A stretch of 64,000 nucleotides of DNA from Patiria pectinifera (GCA_029964075.1 CM057144.1:6161281-6225280); one strand, 5' to 3'. Numbered from the stretch's first letter, positions 13,801 to 28,800 are shown. Program-made: numbers and translations. Notes: generated by a model from the letters alone, not told the origin.

Positions 13801-16800
13801 CTCGTGTATGCTACTGTGCATCGGGAGTCCTGTTTATTACGTCACGATTTACTGTGTTTTGTTTGCTGCTCGCAACGAGGACTTTTACACAGTTGCACGT
13901 TCGGGTCGAAACTGGACCTGAAAAACAGCTCTCAAAAGTACCTTTTGTACTCATTTCATGACAGAAACAATAGTCGTTTTTATTTCATCACACCTTAGGC
14001 TACATATACCCGAAAAATGACTAAAATGTCTTTGAGCATTCCACAACCTCTTTAACATTATATAAGCATTGTGAAACATGTTTCAATATTCAAGGACACA
14101 GAACCTGTTTCTGCTTTCAGGATTTTTTTGGGGACAGGCTGTATATGAGAGAGGCTTTTGAAAAGGTCTCCACTATTAAAACTACTGTGTGTATGCTGTG
14201 GATGGAGTTTAAGAAAGATTAAACAAGCACAATGACACTCTTGTTTTGATCTTAAATATATCCTGTGCTTATCACTGCTGATTTTTTTCTTTCATTAAGA
14301 CTGCCCTACGATCTCCTTACCCTTCCTGGAGAATGTTGTCCAATGCTCAATCGATGATCGCTGCCTCGGCATCCAATGCTGCATCCATCTGGACTTTGTC
14401 ATCACTGAACTCATGCTGAGTGCAAGGATTCAAGTTGACCCTTGCAACTTCCAGCTGTACGTGGCCTTTGAGAACTGGGAACTGAACATCACTCTCTTCA
14501 GCTACACATGGGGGAAAGTGGAAACAACAGAACTGGGAAATGCCATGAAATTAAGGTGTGCCACCTTTCAAAAAGTCTTACATACGGAGTTCTGCACTTT
14601 GGTGATCATGATTCCTATCTTTTGTGCTATGCCCTTTTTACTTGAAAATGTCGTACAATTTGAAAATGATTCTGAAGTAATTTTTCCCTGATATATGCAG
14701 GATGTGATTTTCATTTCATCCAAGAAATGTAATCATTTTGGTTATTAATTAAGGTATCAGTTTTTCATACTTAGACATAGACATATTGAATTAAGTGGCA
14801 ATACTTTTGCATTAGTCTCTATGCGGGAGGTCGGGGGTTCAAGTTCCACCCAAGTAATATAAGCTTGTGAATTTGTCTCACAGGCTTTGTTTGGAAATAA
14901 TCACTGCATCAAGTGCACTCAAATAAGTATTTATAAAAGACATCGGTGAAGGGCAAAACCCAATATAATTTACATCTCCCCAGCACATATTCCATCCTAT
15001 GAATAGTTTGGTTGCAGTGCTATTGCTACATCATCAGATTCAAACCAGACAGCAGACCCCGGCAAGCTCAGTGGTTGAGTGGTAAGACGTCTGCACTAGT
15101 AAGCAGGAGGTCATTAGTTCGAGTCCCAACTGAGTATAACTGAGTATACAGTGTTTACAAAATGCGTTGGTGAAGGGCAAAACCCAATTTCATGGATACT
15201 TAAGACAGTTTACCCATTCCCATTGGTCGAGAGCCCATCACGTGGCCTATCTTAAACGGATGATGAAGACATGACTGGCTGGTCTTAAACACTTTTCCAG
15301 TGTCACTTGAAATTGGGACGTCTATGAAATCCAGTACCTTTTACCATTTTATTGGTTGAACGTTTACAATCCTCATGTCGGCATGGACAATCAGAGATGA
15401 AACTTTTCCGATTTTAATCGGAAAACCGACTTTTTGAATTTTCCAACGAAATTTCCAATTTTTTTACAGTGTGTCCCACAAAATTTGATTTAGTAAAGAT
15501 TTTTTTCACAAAATGTCATTTTATTTCAATCATAATTTCGAAAAAAAGTCGATAAAAAGTCGATGGAAATGGCACGTTAAAATCATCGCGAACATAGTTT
15601 TAATCTCTTTCACCAGTCGTTATTGGAGTGTTTCAACGGTAGAAACACAGGGCATAACACTGATCGGAGCTTTCTCCGGCTGGACGACATGGAAAAATCA
15701 CTGTGTTGCACGTGCGTGCATGTCCTGCACGTAATGAGTACCAGCGTACGTACCGCACCGTACCGTCTGCTAGCACATGGCCGATAGGGAACGGCCCGAA
15801 CGGGTAGCCTTGTGAACGATCCAGTGGATAAAATCATTATGTTGTGCGATTTTCGGAGGTTTCAAATTTACTTATACAAAATACAATGCCTTAAAAATCG
15901 TGATGATTATCTCGAGGATAGCGAAGAGAGCGTTAGCGAAACATTTCACTGGCATTTGTTAGAAGAGAAAGACGATAATACCTGATTTTTCCCCACGTAT
16001 GAATGCAAGTGGAGTAGTGGAGTTGTCATGGTTGTGTGGTTGAATGGACATGATTGAAGCACCATGAACGGTGCCTTGCCTTTCGGACTTTTCCCTAGAC
16101 TTTCTCAAGTAAGAAGTGAACTTCTTTATTGATGACTCCGTTACTCTAACCGTAATTCGGGCATTTTATGCAATGAAAACACTGACCATTTTTTTCACCG
16201 TAAAATGTTGTTTGAATCGAAACTAAAGCAGGAGTAGGTGTCCGGAAATTGGGCATGAAGTGTATTGTACATGCATGTACATGTGTGTAATGCAGCGCGG
16301 CCCAGATTTCGGACACGTATTTTTCTTCGGCATATTTTCCGATTTTTTTGCCATATGCCAGTTTCATCTCTGGACAATACTACTAGTGAGTTAGTATTTT
16401 CATAGTCCTAAATTCACAACGCACTCGCCATAGCTGCATCTCCACTTCATCGTGCAGTACGCGCAACACAATCATCAATCTCCATCCGGTTCGTAAGTGT
16501 GACGTCATCGCAACTTACTGTACATGGTGTAGCATGGCACCAATGGAACCGGAAGTTAACGCAACTTGAGTGTTTATCCAATGGGCGCTCGTAATCAGTG
16601 GTGCGTGCACGTGTATGACGAAGTCACTTACAAACCGGATAAAAGGAGTTGTTTACATCTTAGCTGGACACTCCATTATAATTATATCTAGAGGGGTGTT
16701 TCGAAAACCAGAAAGTAAAATTTGTTTTAATTTTTGTTTTAATTTTGATTTTTTTTATCGAAAAGGTATTTATAAAAGGGTTTGCCTCGGGTAATTATCA

Positions 16801-19800
16801 GCATTCCAGACTCCAACCAGTCTTAAACGTAGTGTTTAACACCTCCCAATCAAGCACACATTTATTCCCTTAATAAAAGTTTGGAATCTTGTTCTTTATA
16901 GTTATTCCATTGACAAGCTGACATCGCAGAAAGTCTTCTCTGTGACGCTGAACCTGATGTTGTGCATTGACGACACCTGCAGCATGACCCCAGTACTAGA
17001 CCATGTCTGGGTTCCTATACCCCTGTGCAACATTAATGCCACATCATTCACCTTGCCTGGTGATGGCACGGTGGAGGGATTCATACGAGAGCTCGGCGGT
17101 CGCATTGGAAACTCTGCCATTGATCTGGTGCTGGAAAAGTTTGGCTTGAGTGTGAGTGAATTCAAAGACATTTAGCAATAAGTGATCTTGAATTTTGCTA
17201 TAACATGACCAATGCTATGTCTATACATCACCTGGGAAAATGAATGCTAGACAAATTATGTCGTACAAAACTAAGGCCAAGTGTAACTTTATACTCTTTT
17301 TTGAAAGTTTACCCCTGGGATAAGGCTTTACACATAATATTGAATTTGAAGAATTTATTTCCAAAACGCGATATACGCCATTTTGTTCCCTAAATTAGAA
17401 TCCAGCTCTCTCCTGCCTGCCCATAATCAGTTTCAATATACTTAGACACAACCTAAGAAACAATGGGATGAAAAATGAAGTTTAGAAACAGCTGTAATGC
17501 TGTTTTTATTCTTTAAAGTTTTATAACCGTGCAAATTGTTCACTTTTTGGCGAGCTGCGAAGCAGATGCGAGACTATGTAATACCAATTTCCGTCCGTCT
17601 GTCCGGGCATCCGTCCGTCCGTCCGTCCTTCCATCTGTCCGTCCGTCCGCGTTCAATTAAAAATGTGAAGTTTTTGGTTCTAGTTAACTTGGGGAAAAAA
17701 ATTAAATGCAGTTGTCATGTATCATCTCTATAACTTCAGTTAGGTTCATATCATTGCAGTAAATTTTATGATTTTATTGAGGAACTTTTATTCAAGGAAA
17801 TAGGGTTGGAGTTAGGGTTTGTGTGAGTAGGATGAGTAGGGGAGCTAGGATGGGTGGGTTGGGGTGGGGTGGGGTGGGGAGAGGGGTTGGAATACCGGGT
17901 TTGGGTGGGGTGGGGATTTGTAGGGGTGGGGTGGGGACAGGTAGGGAGAGACAGGTAGGGGGAGACAGGTAGGGAGAGGATGGGCATGGATGTAGGGGTT
18001 GGGTTAGGAGGGGGTTGGGCAGGGGGCGGGATATAGGATCGGAGTAGGGGTTGGGTTGGGGATGTGTAGGGATGGGTAGGGATGGGTTGTAGGGGTTGGA
18101 TAAGGGGAGGGGGCAGTATATAGGGATAGAGTAGGGGTTGCATGGGGTCAGGTGGGGATGTATGGGTGGGGGAATGGGGTGGGCGAGATATTGGAATTCG
18201 AGTAAGGGTTAGGGTGGGGATGTGTAGGGTGGGTAAGGAAAGATAGGGGGAAGATAGGGTAGGTGGGTGTAGGGGGTTGGGGTAGGGGAGGGTACGGGTC
18301 AGGGGAGGGGGAAGGAGATAGGGATTGGAGTTTGGGTGGGGTTGGGATGTGTAGGTGATAGGGTGGGGATGGTTAGGGGAGGATGGAATGGGTGTGGGTA
18401 GGGCGTTGGGTGGGGAGGGGGAGGGGGCGGGTTGGGGATGGGGTAAGGTTTTGGGATGGGGTAAGGTTTGGGAGAGGTGGTGATGGTGCTGTGTCTACAT
18501 GTACATGTATACCCATTCTTGTTCTGCATTTGTGGCGACTACACAAGAGTTTTCCCATGGTAATACAAGTATGGGGAGCAGAAGACACTGTTGGGGCTGC
18601 AAAAATCCACGACTGGGTCCTTATTACCCTAACAATGGAAAACTCCGCCATAATACAGTGACGGCTAACCTATATACACATGTATTTATTAGGTAATCTG
18701 TTGACTTTTTATGTTGACATTTAAAAACTGACCCCTACACCTAGGCACACCAACAAGAATCCTGATCCCCTTCCATCATGCCCATCCCAAACCCTACCTT
18801 CAGCCTCCCTTCCTGCCTTGGACAGCGAGCCATGGCGGCTTCGCCGTTCTAGTTTGATATGGATATATCGCATTTTGGAACTAAACCCTTCATTTGTTAA
18901 TTTATCAGCATGCATGTTACAAAAATATGCTTCAACATAATATGAATTTAACATTAAATTGTTCAATTAATATCGTTTATTTAATTTCTTTTTCAACAGG
19001 AGTATCTCCACACTGGTCAGTGTGACATGGGAACGCCAGGGACATTGAGGAGTAGTAAGTTGATTATTTATTTATTTATTTTATTACAGAAAATGTGGAT
19101 TAGTAGTTAGAACATGAGACCCAGCATGTTTGTTATTAACATAGGCTAGTTTGCTCCAGACCAGGACAATTGCATTGCTTAACTTTGCTTCTTGAGGTAC
19201 TATTGTTTGTTTTCTCCTCATCAGGTTGTCAGGCCATCAACTTGAAGTTGTTCTCTTTATTCCAAAATGATTCCTGTCACGTTCTTTTTCAGTGTCATTG
19301 CCTGTCTCATGGTGGTTTCTCACCCTCCAGAGTTTCTCTTCAGTATTGAAATGCCCCTGTTTTCTGTAGTGTCTGTGCTCAAGTTGTTCATCTTTTGTCC
19401 ACTTCTCATGATGATGGCAAACTGTCCATGTCATTTAATTTATCACCTTCCCTTATAAAAGTACTGACATCTGTCCTTGTCATTGTTTGTGTTCCATGTC
19501 ATTAGACTGTCTAGTTCATTTAAGGCAACTTCTAGTCATCCTTTGTACTGTCACAAATTTGAATATCTCTGTATTGTAGCTTTCACTGTCAATAATTGTC
19601 ATTGATTCTTTTCTTTCTGAGATTGTCCTGTCATTGGTGTCACAAACTTCCTGATTTAATTCTTTTCTTGCACTGTCACCAATTCAAATCTCTACATTGC
19701 CACTGTCACTCACTGATAATTGTTATTGATTCTTTTCTTTCTAAGGTTGTCCTGTCATTGATGTCACAAAGCTTCCTTATTTAATTCTTTTCTTGCACCG

Positions 19801-22800
19801 TCATCTATTCAAATCTCTACATTGCCACTGTCACTCACTATTATTAATTGTCACTGATTCTTTTCTCTCTCAAGTTGTCTTGTAATTAGTGTCACCAAGC
19901 TCCCTGACTTCCTCTCTTGCACTGTCACCTGTTCCAAGCCCTGCATTGTCACTTTTAATGTGTCCTTGGTTCTCTTCCTACAGCCGTTGACGTCACCCAG
20001 CTCCCTGACTTCCTATCTTGCACTGTCACCAAGACAAATCTCTGCATTGCCATTGCCAATGTCACTGTCACTAATTGTCATTGATTCTTCTCTTTCTAAG
20101 GTTTACCTGTCATTGGTGACATCCAGCTCCCTGACTTCCTCTCTTGCACTGTCACTAATTCCAAGCCCTGCATTGTCACTTTTAATATGTGTCCTTGGTC
20201 CTCTTCCTAGCCTGTCCAGCCGTTGACGTCACCCAGCTCCCTGACTTCCTATCTTGCACTGTCACCAACTCCAAGCCCTGCATTGTTACTTTTAATATGT
20301 GTCCTTGGTCCTCTTCTTAGCCTGTGAAGCCATCAATGTCACTCAGCTCCCTGACTTCCTCTCTTGCACTGTCACTTATCCAAGCCCTGCATTGTCACTT
20401 TTAAAATGTGTCCTTGGTCCTCTTCCTAGCTTGTCCAGCCCTTGACGTCCCTTAGCTCCCTGACTTCCTTTCTTGCTCTGTCACTAATTCCAAGCCCTGC
20501 ATTGTCACTTTTAATATGTGTCCTTGGTCCTCTTCCTAGCCTGTCCAGCCGTTGATGTCACCCATCCCTTACTTCCTCTCTTGCACTGTCACCAATTCCA
20601 AGCCTTACATTGTCACTTTTAATATGTGTCATTGATTCTCTTCCTCCCCAGCCTGTCCAGCCGTTGATTTCACCCAGCTCCCCGACTTCCTCTCTTGCAC
20701 TGTCTTGGACTCCTGCCTGGGCATCAGATGCTGTCTGGAGATGGACTTGAAGATAACGACTCGCAGTGTCAATGCCTGGGTCATCCTGGATCCCTGCAAC
20801 TTCACGCTGTCTGTGGGCTTTGAGAAGTGGGAACGTAGTGTCACCTTGTTCCATTACCCACTGGGCGATGTTATGGAGGAAGTTGTGAACAGCGTCCTGA
20901 GAGTCAGGTATGAACAGTGACCATGACCCATAATGCTTATGAATCCCATAATCAAGTATCGAAAAACCCGACCACCCTGTGAGCATGAGAATTCAATTTT
21001 GAAATCACGGGGTTTAGCTTCCAGTTATATAATATTCTGACTCACTTATCATTTTCTTTTGTTAAATGAAGATGGGGCGTGGCTAAGATCACCGAGGAAA
21101 AGCAGTTTGATGTAGACTTGTCCCTAGTCCTCTGCATAGATGGAGAATGTGACATACTGACAATATTGGAGGGCAGTCGTTTCCCAATACCGTTGTGCAA
21201 CAGGGAGGCTTCATTCTCTCTGCCAGGTATGTCTTAAACTTCCTGGTGATGTTGCATCAAAACGAATGGCATTATGTCCCAGTGTTTTCTTATTTTTTTT
21301 TATTTGAGGTTTACTTATCTTCTCTTTATGTGGTAATTTGGATGCAATGCATGAATTATTGCCTCTATAGCTTTAATTTCCAAATAGATCTTTTTGCAGA
21401 AAACAGTAACGATTTGGAAATTTCTAAGTTTTGTTCATTTTAGACATTCTGTATATGTAGTCACAGCAGTGGTGTAACTACGTGGGATGTCTTCCCCCCT
21501 TCAGTGGGCCCCCCATCTTTAATGGAACAAAGCTATGTATCATTTGCTGTCAGGCCCCCCCCATTGAAAAAAGCACATCACCAGGTTCCCCCCAGAAGTT
21601 TAACTCTAGTTAAGCCACTGAGTCACAGCAATTGCAACTTGCACTAAGAAGACGACCATACCTTGTGGGGATTTTAAGAGTGGCATGGAAATCCTAAAAT
21701 TACCAGATTTTGAGTTAATTTTTGGCTATATTTCAACTTACAGGAGATGGCACCATATCAGGCTTTATGGATTACCTTGGAGGTAATATCGGCCAGTTTG
21801 CCATAGATGCAGCCCTGCGTCATCTAAATCTGGGCAGCTTCCTGTCAGGACAGGCATGCACCTATCACAGACAAGGTGAGTTGGAAGAAGTTTGTTTTGT
21901 GGTTTCCCCTTGTAATTAAGGGAATAAAAATGTGCTTGGCCTGTTTTTAACAAGTACGTTTAAAACCGGCTTGGGGCCTGGACGCCGATAATTATCGGCA
22001 ACCAGCTGGCCCCCAGCTGGTCTTAAACGTACTTGCTTAATGCCGGATAAGCACATATTTATTCACATTCATAAATATCCTTTGGTCAAAAAGCAAGTCA
22101 AATTTATAAATTTCCAACGATTTCCTGCTTTTTGAACACCCTTCTAGGTATGTTTATGGTATGTTTCTCTAGCGAGAAGACTGAGAAGTACTAAAAATCT
22201 CCTTTTATGGACATTGGCACGAGCGTGGCATGTACTGCATGATGTGGTGCAGAACGCGGTAGTACCGGTGTAGTTTGGATTTAGAACTCTATGAAATACG
22301 GACTCATTGGTAGTATTGCGCATGCCTAAAGTGAAGATTGCGAAAGTTCAATCAATAAAAGGGTAAAAGGGACCATACTTCAAAGGAGTTCAAATTTCAT
22401 GTGACACCAAAAAAGTGTTAAAAATGGGTAGACTGTCTCAGTTTTTTATGGACACCTTCAACAATTCCATTTACTTGTTCATGTATTCTTTGCTTATATT
22501 TTTTATTAGGTATTAAAATAGATGTGTTTGAATTGAATTGAAATACCACTTAACAAATAGATAATTCAAAAATTGTAATGTTATTTATGGGTATGTTTGT
22601 ATTATCATCAAGTTGGGCAATTTCTAAGGTGTGTTTTGCATCAGGAAAGAAGGCTTGATATTTCTTCCATTCATTCTTTTTGTTGTTAAATAAGGTTAAT
22701 CTATAAATACCCTCACAAAAGTCTTGGCATCAAATCTGAAGAAAAATTTGATATATTCTTCTGGTAGACATGTAACTGATTACTGCTGTGAATCCCTATC

Positions 22801-25800
22801 CGCTCCGTTCACAAGTACCCCCTCACCGGCAAAGAAAGTACAGTTGGGGGTGACCGACCGATGCCATCTTGCCTGACTGCAATTTTGCCGCGAAGAGCAG
22901 CTGTACCACTGCGTGTACATAGTACAAATCCCCTGGTGTACGTGCGTCACACACAAAGGAACGGTGCGCATTAACCAGCTAAATATCCCGCCCATGGGAC
23001 GTCGTTGCTAGGTAAAAGGTCGCCCTCTTTTGTTGGCGCATGGAGCCCATACTATCCTGACCTTTATTTTACTGTCTTTCTCACAAGATGTCTGTGCCAG
23101 TTCCTCAAGTATCCTAGGCAACTGCACCGTGATTGGTGAGACGTGCACAGAGCTGCGATGCTGCCTGGACCTGGACCTGAAGATAGCTGATGTCTCGGCC
23201 ACGGCGTGGTTCAAGTTTGACCCCTGTGACTTCACCTTCTCGTTGGGTCTGGAGAAGTGGTCGTTCCATGGGTCTGTCTTCAGCTATCAGTGGGGTAAGA
23301 GCTTCATATTGCGGGCGAGGATATACAGTATGTTTAAAATGGTCAGGCAGCTGATCAGCCTTGGAATAGAGCATGTAAGTTGACCTGAAGAAAATACAGC
23401 AAGAGATTTTACGAAAATACAGCACATCCGGGCAACATGTACATGGATAGGATCTACAATACGTGTAACATGCTATTTTGTACATTTTGTGTCCTGCCTG
23501 GGCCCATCCAATCCAGGGCAATAAATGCACATTTCTAAAAGAAAGAAAGCATTATATAATTTACAACATATTGTGAAAATATTGTGAATTGATGACTATT
23601 ATAAATTAAACTTGTTGACCTTGACTTCCGTTCAGTCGATCACGCAGATATCAATTTGGTAAATTTAAACACGGGAGTCTGTGACTGGACTTTTTCAGTG
23701 TTTGGAACAAAATTTAACATAAATGCGATCTTGGACTGGCGAAACTTATACACTTTATTACCAGCTAAAAAAGAGAGAAGTAAACAGGGTTGACAGTGGT
23801 TAGAATTGGTATTAATACCATTCTGCGGACAAAGTATTAAGACCAAATAGTAAAAAGTAAAAAGAGGAAGAAGCATTGAAATCAGACAGGGTCACACTTT
23901 ATGAAGGGATGATCCACATGGTATTAAATCATCAGCGACACGAGGAAGTAACACCCAAGTGGACTTGAGTGCGCACTATGCGTGCGTATTTTAAAGAACT
24001 GAGTGATTTTCATTTTCACAAAGTAACTTTGTGAAACCGGCAACATTTGTCATTAAGCGGTTTTCACAAAGTAACAATGAAGTGAGCTTGGGCGTTACTT
24101 CGTGGTGTCAGTGACAAAATATATAATGTGACTCATAATTTTTTTTGGATTTGAAGAAGGACACTTTCATTTAACTTGTCAGTAGATGGTGAGGGCAGTT
24201 TTGTACGATATAACAGAGTAAACATTATTTTCAATTCATTGAACAGACAGATAGCAACTTCTTCTCTAACAATCCTTTTATTTAACCTGTTGTAGGAGAG
24301 GAAATGACGGAGTCCATATCTTCTGGAATGAACTTGAGGTACCTATATCATTGATTGCACCTACATTAACGAACATGTAGATTTTTTGACGCTTCATCTC
24401 ATTCAGTTACCAAATTATTTTAATCAGATCTTTCTTTTAAAAAAATACTGGAATTTATAACTGAAAAGTGTAGTGAATAAATTAATTGATTCATTATTTG
24501 AATAAATACAATTTAACAAAATGACTTCAGAAATGTGGTATTGAAGTTGTAAATTTCAATATGAGATTCAGTATGTAGATGCACACAATGTCATTATGCT
24601 ATCCTTTCTCATAATTTATAACAATTGAAGTCTTGACATGACAGACCTTCTTATGTGTACATTTGACAGATATTCTATTGATAAACTGAATGACACCAAA
24701 GAGTTTGAGATCAGCATGACCCTAGAATACTGCGTCGATGGACTGTGCTCTGACATCAACATAGAGCATAACATCCCCATTCCTATATGCAATCCAGGCT
24801 TCAGCAACTATACCCTCTCTGGTGAGTTCAACCCACCACAACATCCTTAACTTTGCAAATCAAAGGCGAAACTCCAAATTAATCCAACTTACCGGTAGCT
24901 CCAACAAAATCACAGATCCGGTGTTCTACCAGTGTTGCCCCTCACCGACATGTATACCTGCAGATTTTAGTGTCTGAGATCTTGTCAGAAAAAGTTAACA
25001 AGCTTATTTGGATGGGACTTGAACCCATGACCTCCTGCTTACGAGTACAAACGTCTCACCACTCAACCACTCTTTATCCCTCGGCCAGCCGACCCCGGCA
25101 ATTAGCTCAGTGATCAAGAAGTAATACGCCTTCACTAGTAAGCAGGAGGTCGTGGGTTTGAGTCTCGCTCAAGTAAGCTCATCTTACATGCTCTCAGACA
25201 AATAAACAGTGCTTACAAAATACGTCGGTGAGCCTACCCAATATTTGAGATGACATCTGTCCATTGCAAAATGACATCCTATATAAAAATAAATTTGTGT
25301 TTATTCTGTAATTCCAACACCAAGTCAATACACCCCAGCTAAGCAAAGCCTATGTCAGCCCAATTCAAAGTTGTCTTCATGCTGAGTCCACTAACACACT
25401 TCTGTGCAGGAACAGCTGATGACTATGTGTGACCACGCACGAGAGCTCCATTGTGAGATGTAAAATCAACACAAAAATGTGGGCACCTTTGTGCAAAAAC
25501 TGCAAATAAACACCGAAAACTAATTCGATTCAGTGCAACAAGGTCGTTACTCGATTCTGCAACAAAGTCGTATCTCACCCGAATACGCTCCGTGCAACAA
25601 GGTCGTATCTCGCGTATCGCAACGTCCATTGACTTTGTGTGTACATCCGGGTTATTTTAAGCGAGATACGACCTTTTGACATTGAAAACTCGCGTTTCAC
25701 GTACATGACGTCACACGCCATTTTAGGAGATACGACCTTGTTGCACGGACATGACAAATTTTGTTTGAATGCGCACAGACTCATAGTGTATAGATCAGAA

Positions 25801-28800
25801 AGTGTCTCTCATATCTCTTCTTGTCAACTATGAGGGGATCTTGTTCAGAAAGTCCATACTCTAACCTTCACATTTCCACAGCTGCCGTACTCAAACTTAT
25901 GATCCCATTTAATACTTCAATCCAGATGATGGTTTCGTAGAAACTCTATCGGGACAGGTCATCCAAGGAGCAACACTGGCTCTTCTATCTCGGCTTGGAA
26001 TCGACCCAGACTTCTTCAGTGATGTACCATGTGTCAACCCCGCACCCCAGTCCTATGGCAGTAAGTTCAGACTGAAATATGTTTTGGTATGTAAAGTGCC
26101 ATACCAAACTTTATCTAACTATAATTCCAGAAATCTCTCTGTGTCTGTCTGTCTGTACTTTGATTATCTCCACAACCGGGCACTGTTACTTTAAGTCTGA
26201 TTATCATGGTCATCTCGCTGCTTGCTTTGCTGTGTCTGTCCGTTTTAACCTGCCTTTTTTTGACAAATTGTTTCATGTTCACCTAGTTATTTTAAAGATC
26301 GCATTTCCTTGTATAATTTTTAGATTGTTTTTCAATTTCAACTGGTTCATTTTTATTTCTGTGAAGCGCCTTGAGTGTCAATTGTGACGTATTTTGTGCT
26401 ATACAAGGATTAGTTATTAATTCTTATTCATCATCATCCTTCGGCTGCGGAGCAGTCGACTACAAGCTTCTTCCATTTACTGCGATCTTGGGCAAGTGTT
26501 GCGATTTGGTCTGGTCGCAGCATGCCATCACTATCTCCAAGCAAGCGTTGAATATAAGTCAGGTATGATGTGCGTTGTCTTCCTGGTTTCCTTCTCCCCT
26601 GGGTAGGTGTATAAAGGGCATACACTTTTGCAGGCTCATCGTCTGGCATGCGGAGTATGTGCCCCAGGAACTTGAGCTGCCGAGTTCTTACACGCTCCAC
26701 AAGAGGGTTTGAGTTGGTCAAAGTATAGATGGTGGCATTGGGGACATGGTCGGTGCGCTTGATGCTCAGCATAATGCGGTAGCAAGAGGTAGCAAAAGCG
26801 TTTATTTTACTTTCCATGTCTTTGGAGATGACCCATGTCTCACATCCATAGAGGAGAACTGTGATGCATGTTGTGTTGAACAACTTCATTTTGGTGATGA
26901 TTGGTAAGGAGGGGCTTCTCCACAGCTGTTCCAACTTCCAAAAAGTCGTCCAGGCCAGTGCCTTGCGTCTTTTGAGGTCGGTTGCGCTGGATGCTACCAT
27001 GGATCCCAGATATTTAAAATCAGTCACATGTTTTATTGGACTGCCGTGGACATGAAGTGAGGGGGAAGGCTCACAATGTGACGTAATGTACTCTGTCTTG
27101 GGTACATTAATTATGAGGCCAACGCCTTCTGCAACTGAAGCTGTCATGGATAACTGTGACTGGGCCCGTGGTAACGTAGACTCAAAAAGGGCGATGTCGT
27201 CAGCAAAGTCCAGATCATTAAGCTGTTTTGCCGGATATCTCCTAGATAGACGTGGATGAGTTACGACTCCAGAATCCAAACCAGCGGTGGCTTTGTTTAG
27301 AAGGTAGTCGACAACTATGATAAACACAAAAGGAGCAAGCACATCCCCTTGCAGAACTCCAGTGGATACATCAAAAGGCTCTGAGATTCTTCCACCCACC
27401 ATAACAGCACTTCGAGAGTTAAAATACATGGCTTGTATGGCGCTAACCACTGCTTCGGGTATGCCATAGTGGCGTAATATGGAAAACATTACAGCTCTGT
27501 TGATGGAGTCAAAGGCTTTCCTGAAGTCAATAAAGGTGACAGCAAGAGGAAGTTGGTGGTCTTTGAAGCCTTCCATTACCCTTCGAAGGACGTGAATCTG
27601 CTGAGCACAACTGCATCCCGGACGGAAGCCAGCTTGGTTGCTCCTCAGTATTGGATCAACGACAGGGCGAATCCTGTTGAGCAGAATTTTGTTGAAAACT
27701 TTTGCAGCTATTGATGTGATACTGATTCCGCGGTAGTTAGTCATGAGAGAGAGATCCCCATTCTTATTAATGTTACTGAAGTTGAAAATCGGTGGGTGTA
27801 TTGCTCAGGTCCCCAGAATGTGCAGTGTCAAATTTGAAGTTGTTTGGAAGTGGTCCTCGTAAAAGCTGTAAAAAAAACCCAGCATTTTTTTAGGCAAACG
27901 TGGCAGTATATAGCCTAGACCACCATGCATTCTCGTCCTTTTCAATTGTTTACGTCATGTTTAAGCTAAAGCGCGCGTGCCTAATATGAAGCAAACAATG
28001 GAAAAAGGACGGGCACGTACATGCATTTTGCGGTCGATTAAGGATAACTGTATACCATTGTCCAGTATGGGTGAATAGACCACCAAGCACTGCATACCAT
28101 TTTGTCTCCATATGTACACGTTATGTGTGAAAACAACACCATTGAATCTTGTGCACTGTTTGCACAGTTCTCAAGTGCCCCGAACAGGCACATTTTCAAA
28201 AGGCACTGCACTAGTAATTATAATGCTGTTGGAGTCGTGCGTGACTCAAAATTTAGAGTGGGGAGACCCGGCCCCACCACTTTTGCGTACTGCTTTGCTA
28301 GCGTGTATATATAGCATTAAGTACACACAACTAACTTTATTTTGAATGTTCACAAAGCCATAGCGTCTGTGCATGAGCATCAGGCGTTGACGGCATTGCA
28401 TTTGAATAGCTCTCCCAGTGGTCTCCTCCAATTTTCCTTTTCATACTGTCAATAAGGGGGTACTCTTGTGCAAGGAGCCCATGATGGTGAGAGTAACTTT
28501 GCGGTTGTACCACGTGAAATGAAATATCTTCGAGTTTTTGTGGTTCTGTGATGAACTGCTTGAAGTATGCTCTGCTAATGGGCAGGAGACCAAGGCATTC
28601 CTACTGGAAGTGTGGTTCTGTGCCTTGGAAGTGGTGAAGCAAGTCAGTGTTTGTGGAAGGGAGCTGACGAACACCACAGATCCCCACAAATTCACAAAGA
28701 GATTTCCTGTTGCAAGGTGCTACCACAAAGTTATTCCTAATGCCTACTTCACTTCGCAAATCTTATTATGCTGGAGTGTACTTTGCTGGAGTTTACTAGA

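Noticed and set aside
15056-15130. tRNA gene
   Set aside because: The A and B boxes are tRNA-like, but there is no closing acceptor stem, and the same tail follows in other copies; it is a SINE head.
17766-18651. Proline-rich minus-strand and Gly/Arg/Trp-rich plus-strand open frames
   Set aside because: They arise from the G-rich tract; biased composition removes stop codons. No domain, signal or splice context supports a gene.
19960-20226. 88-residue plus-strand open frame
   Set aside because: It runs across decoy-acceptor units and is composed of the copied exon 14 start plus intron sequence; not an independent gene.
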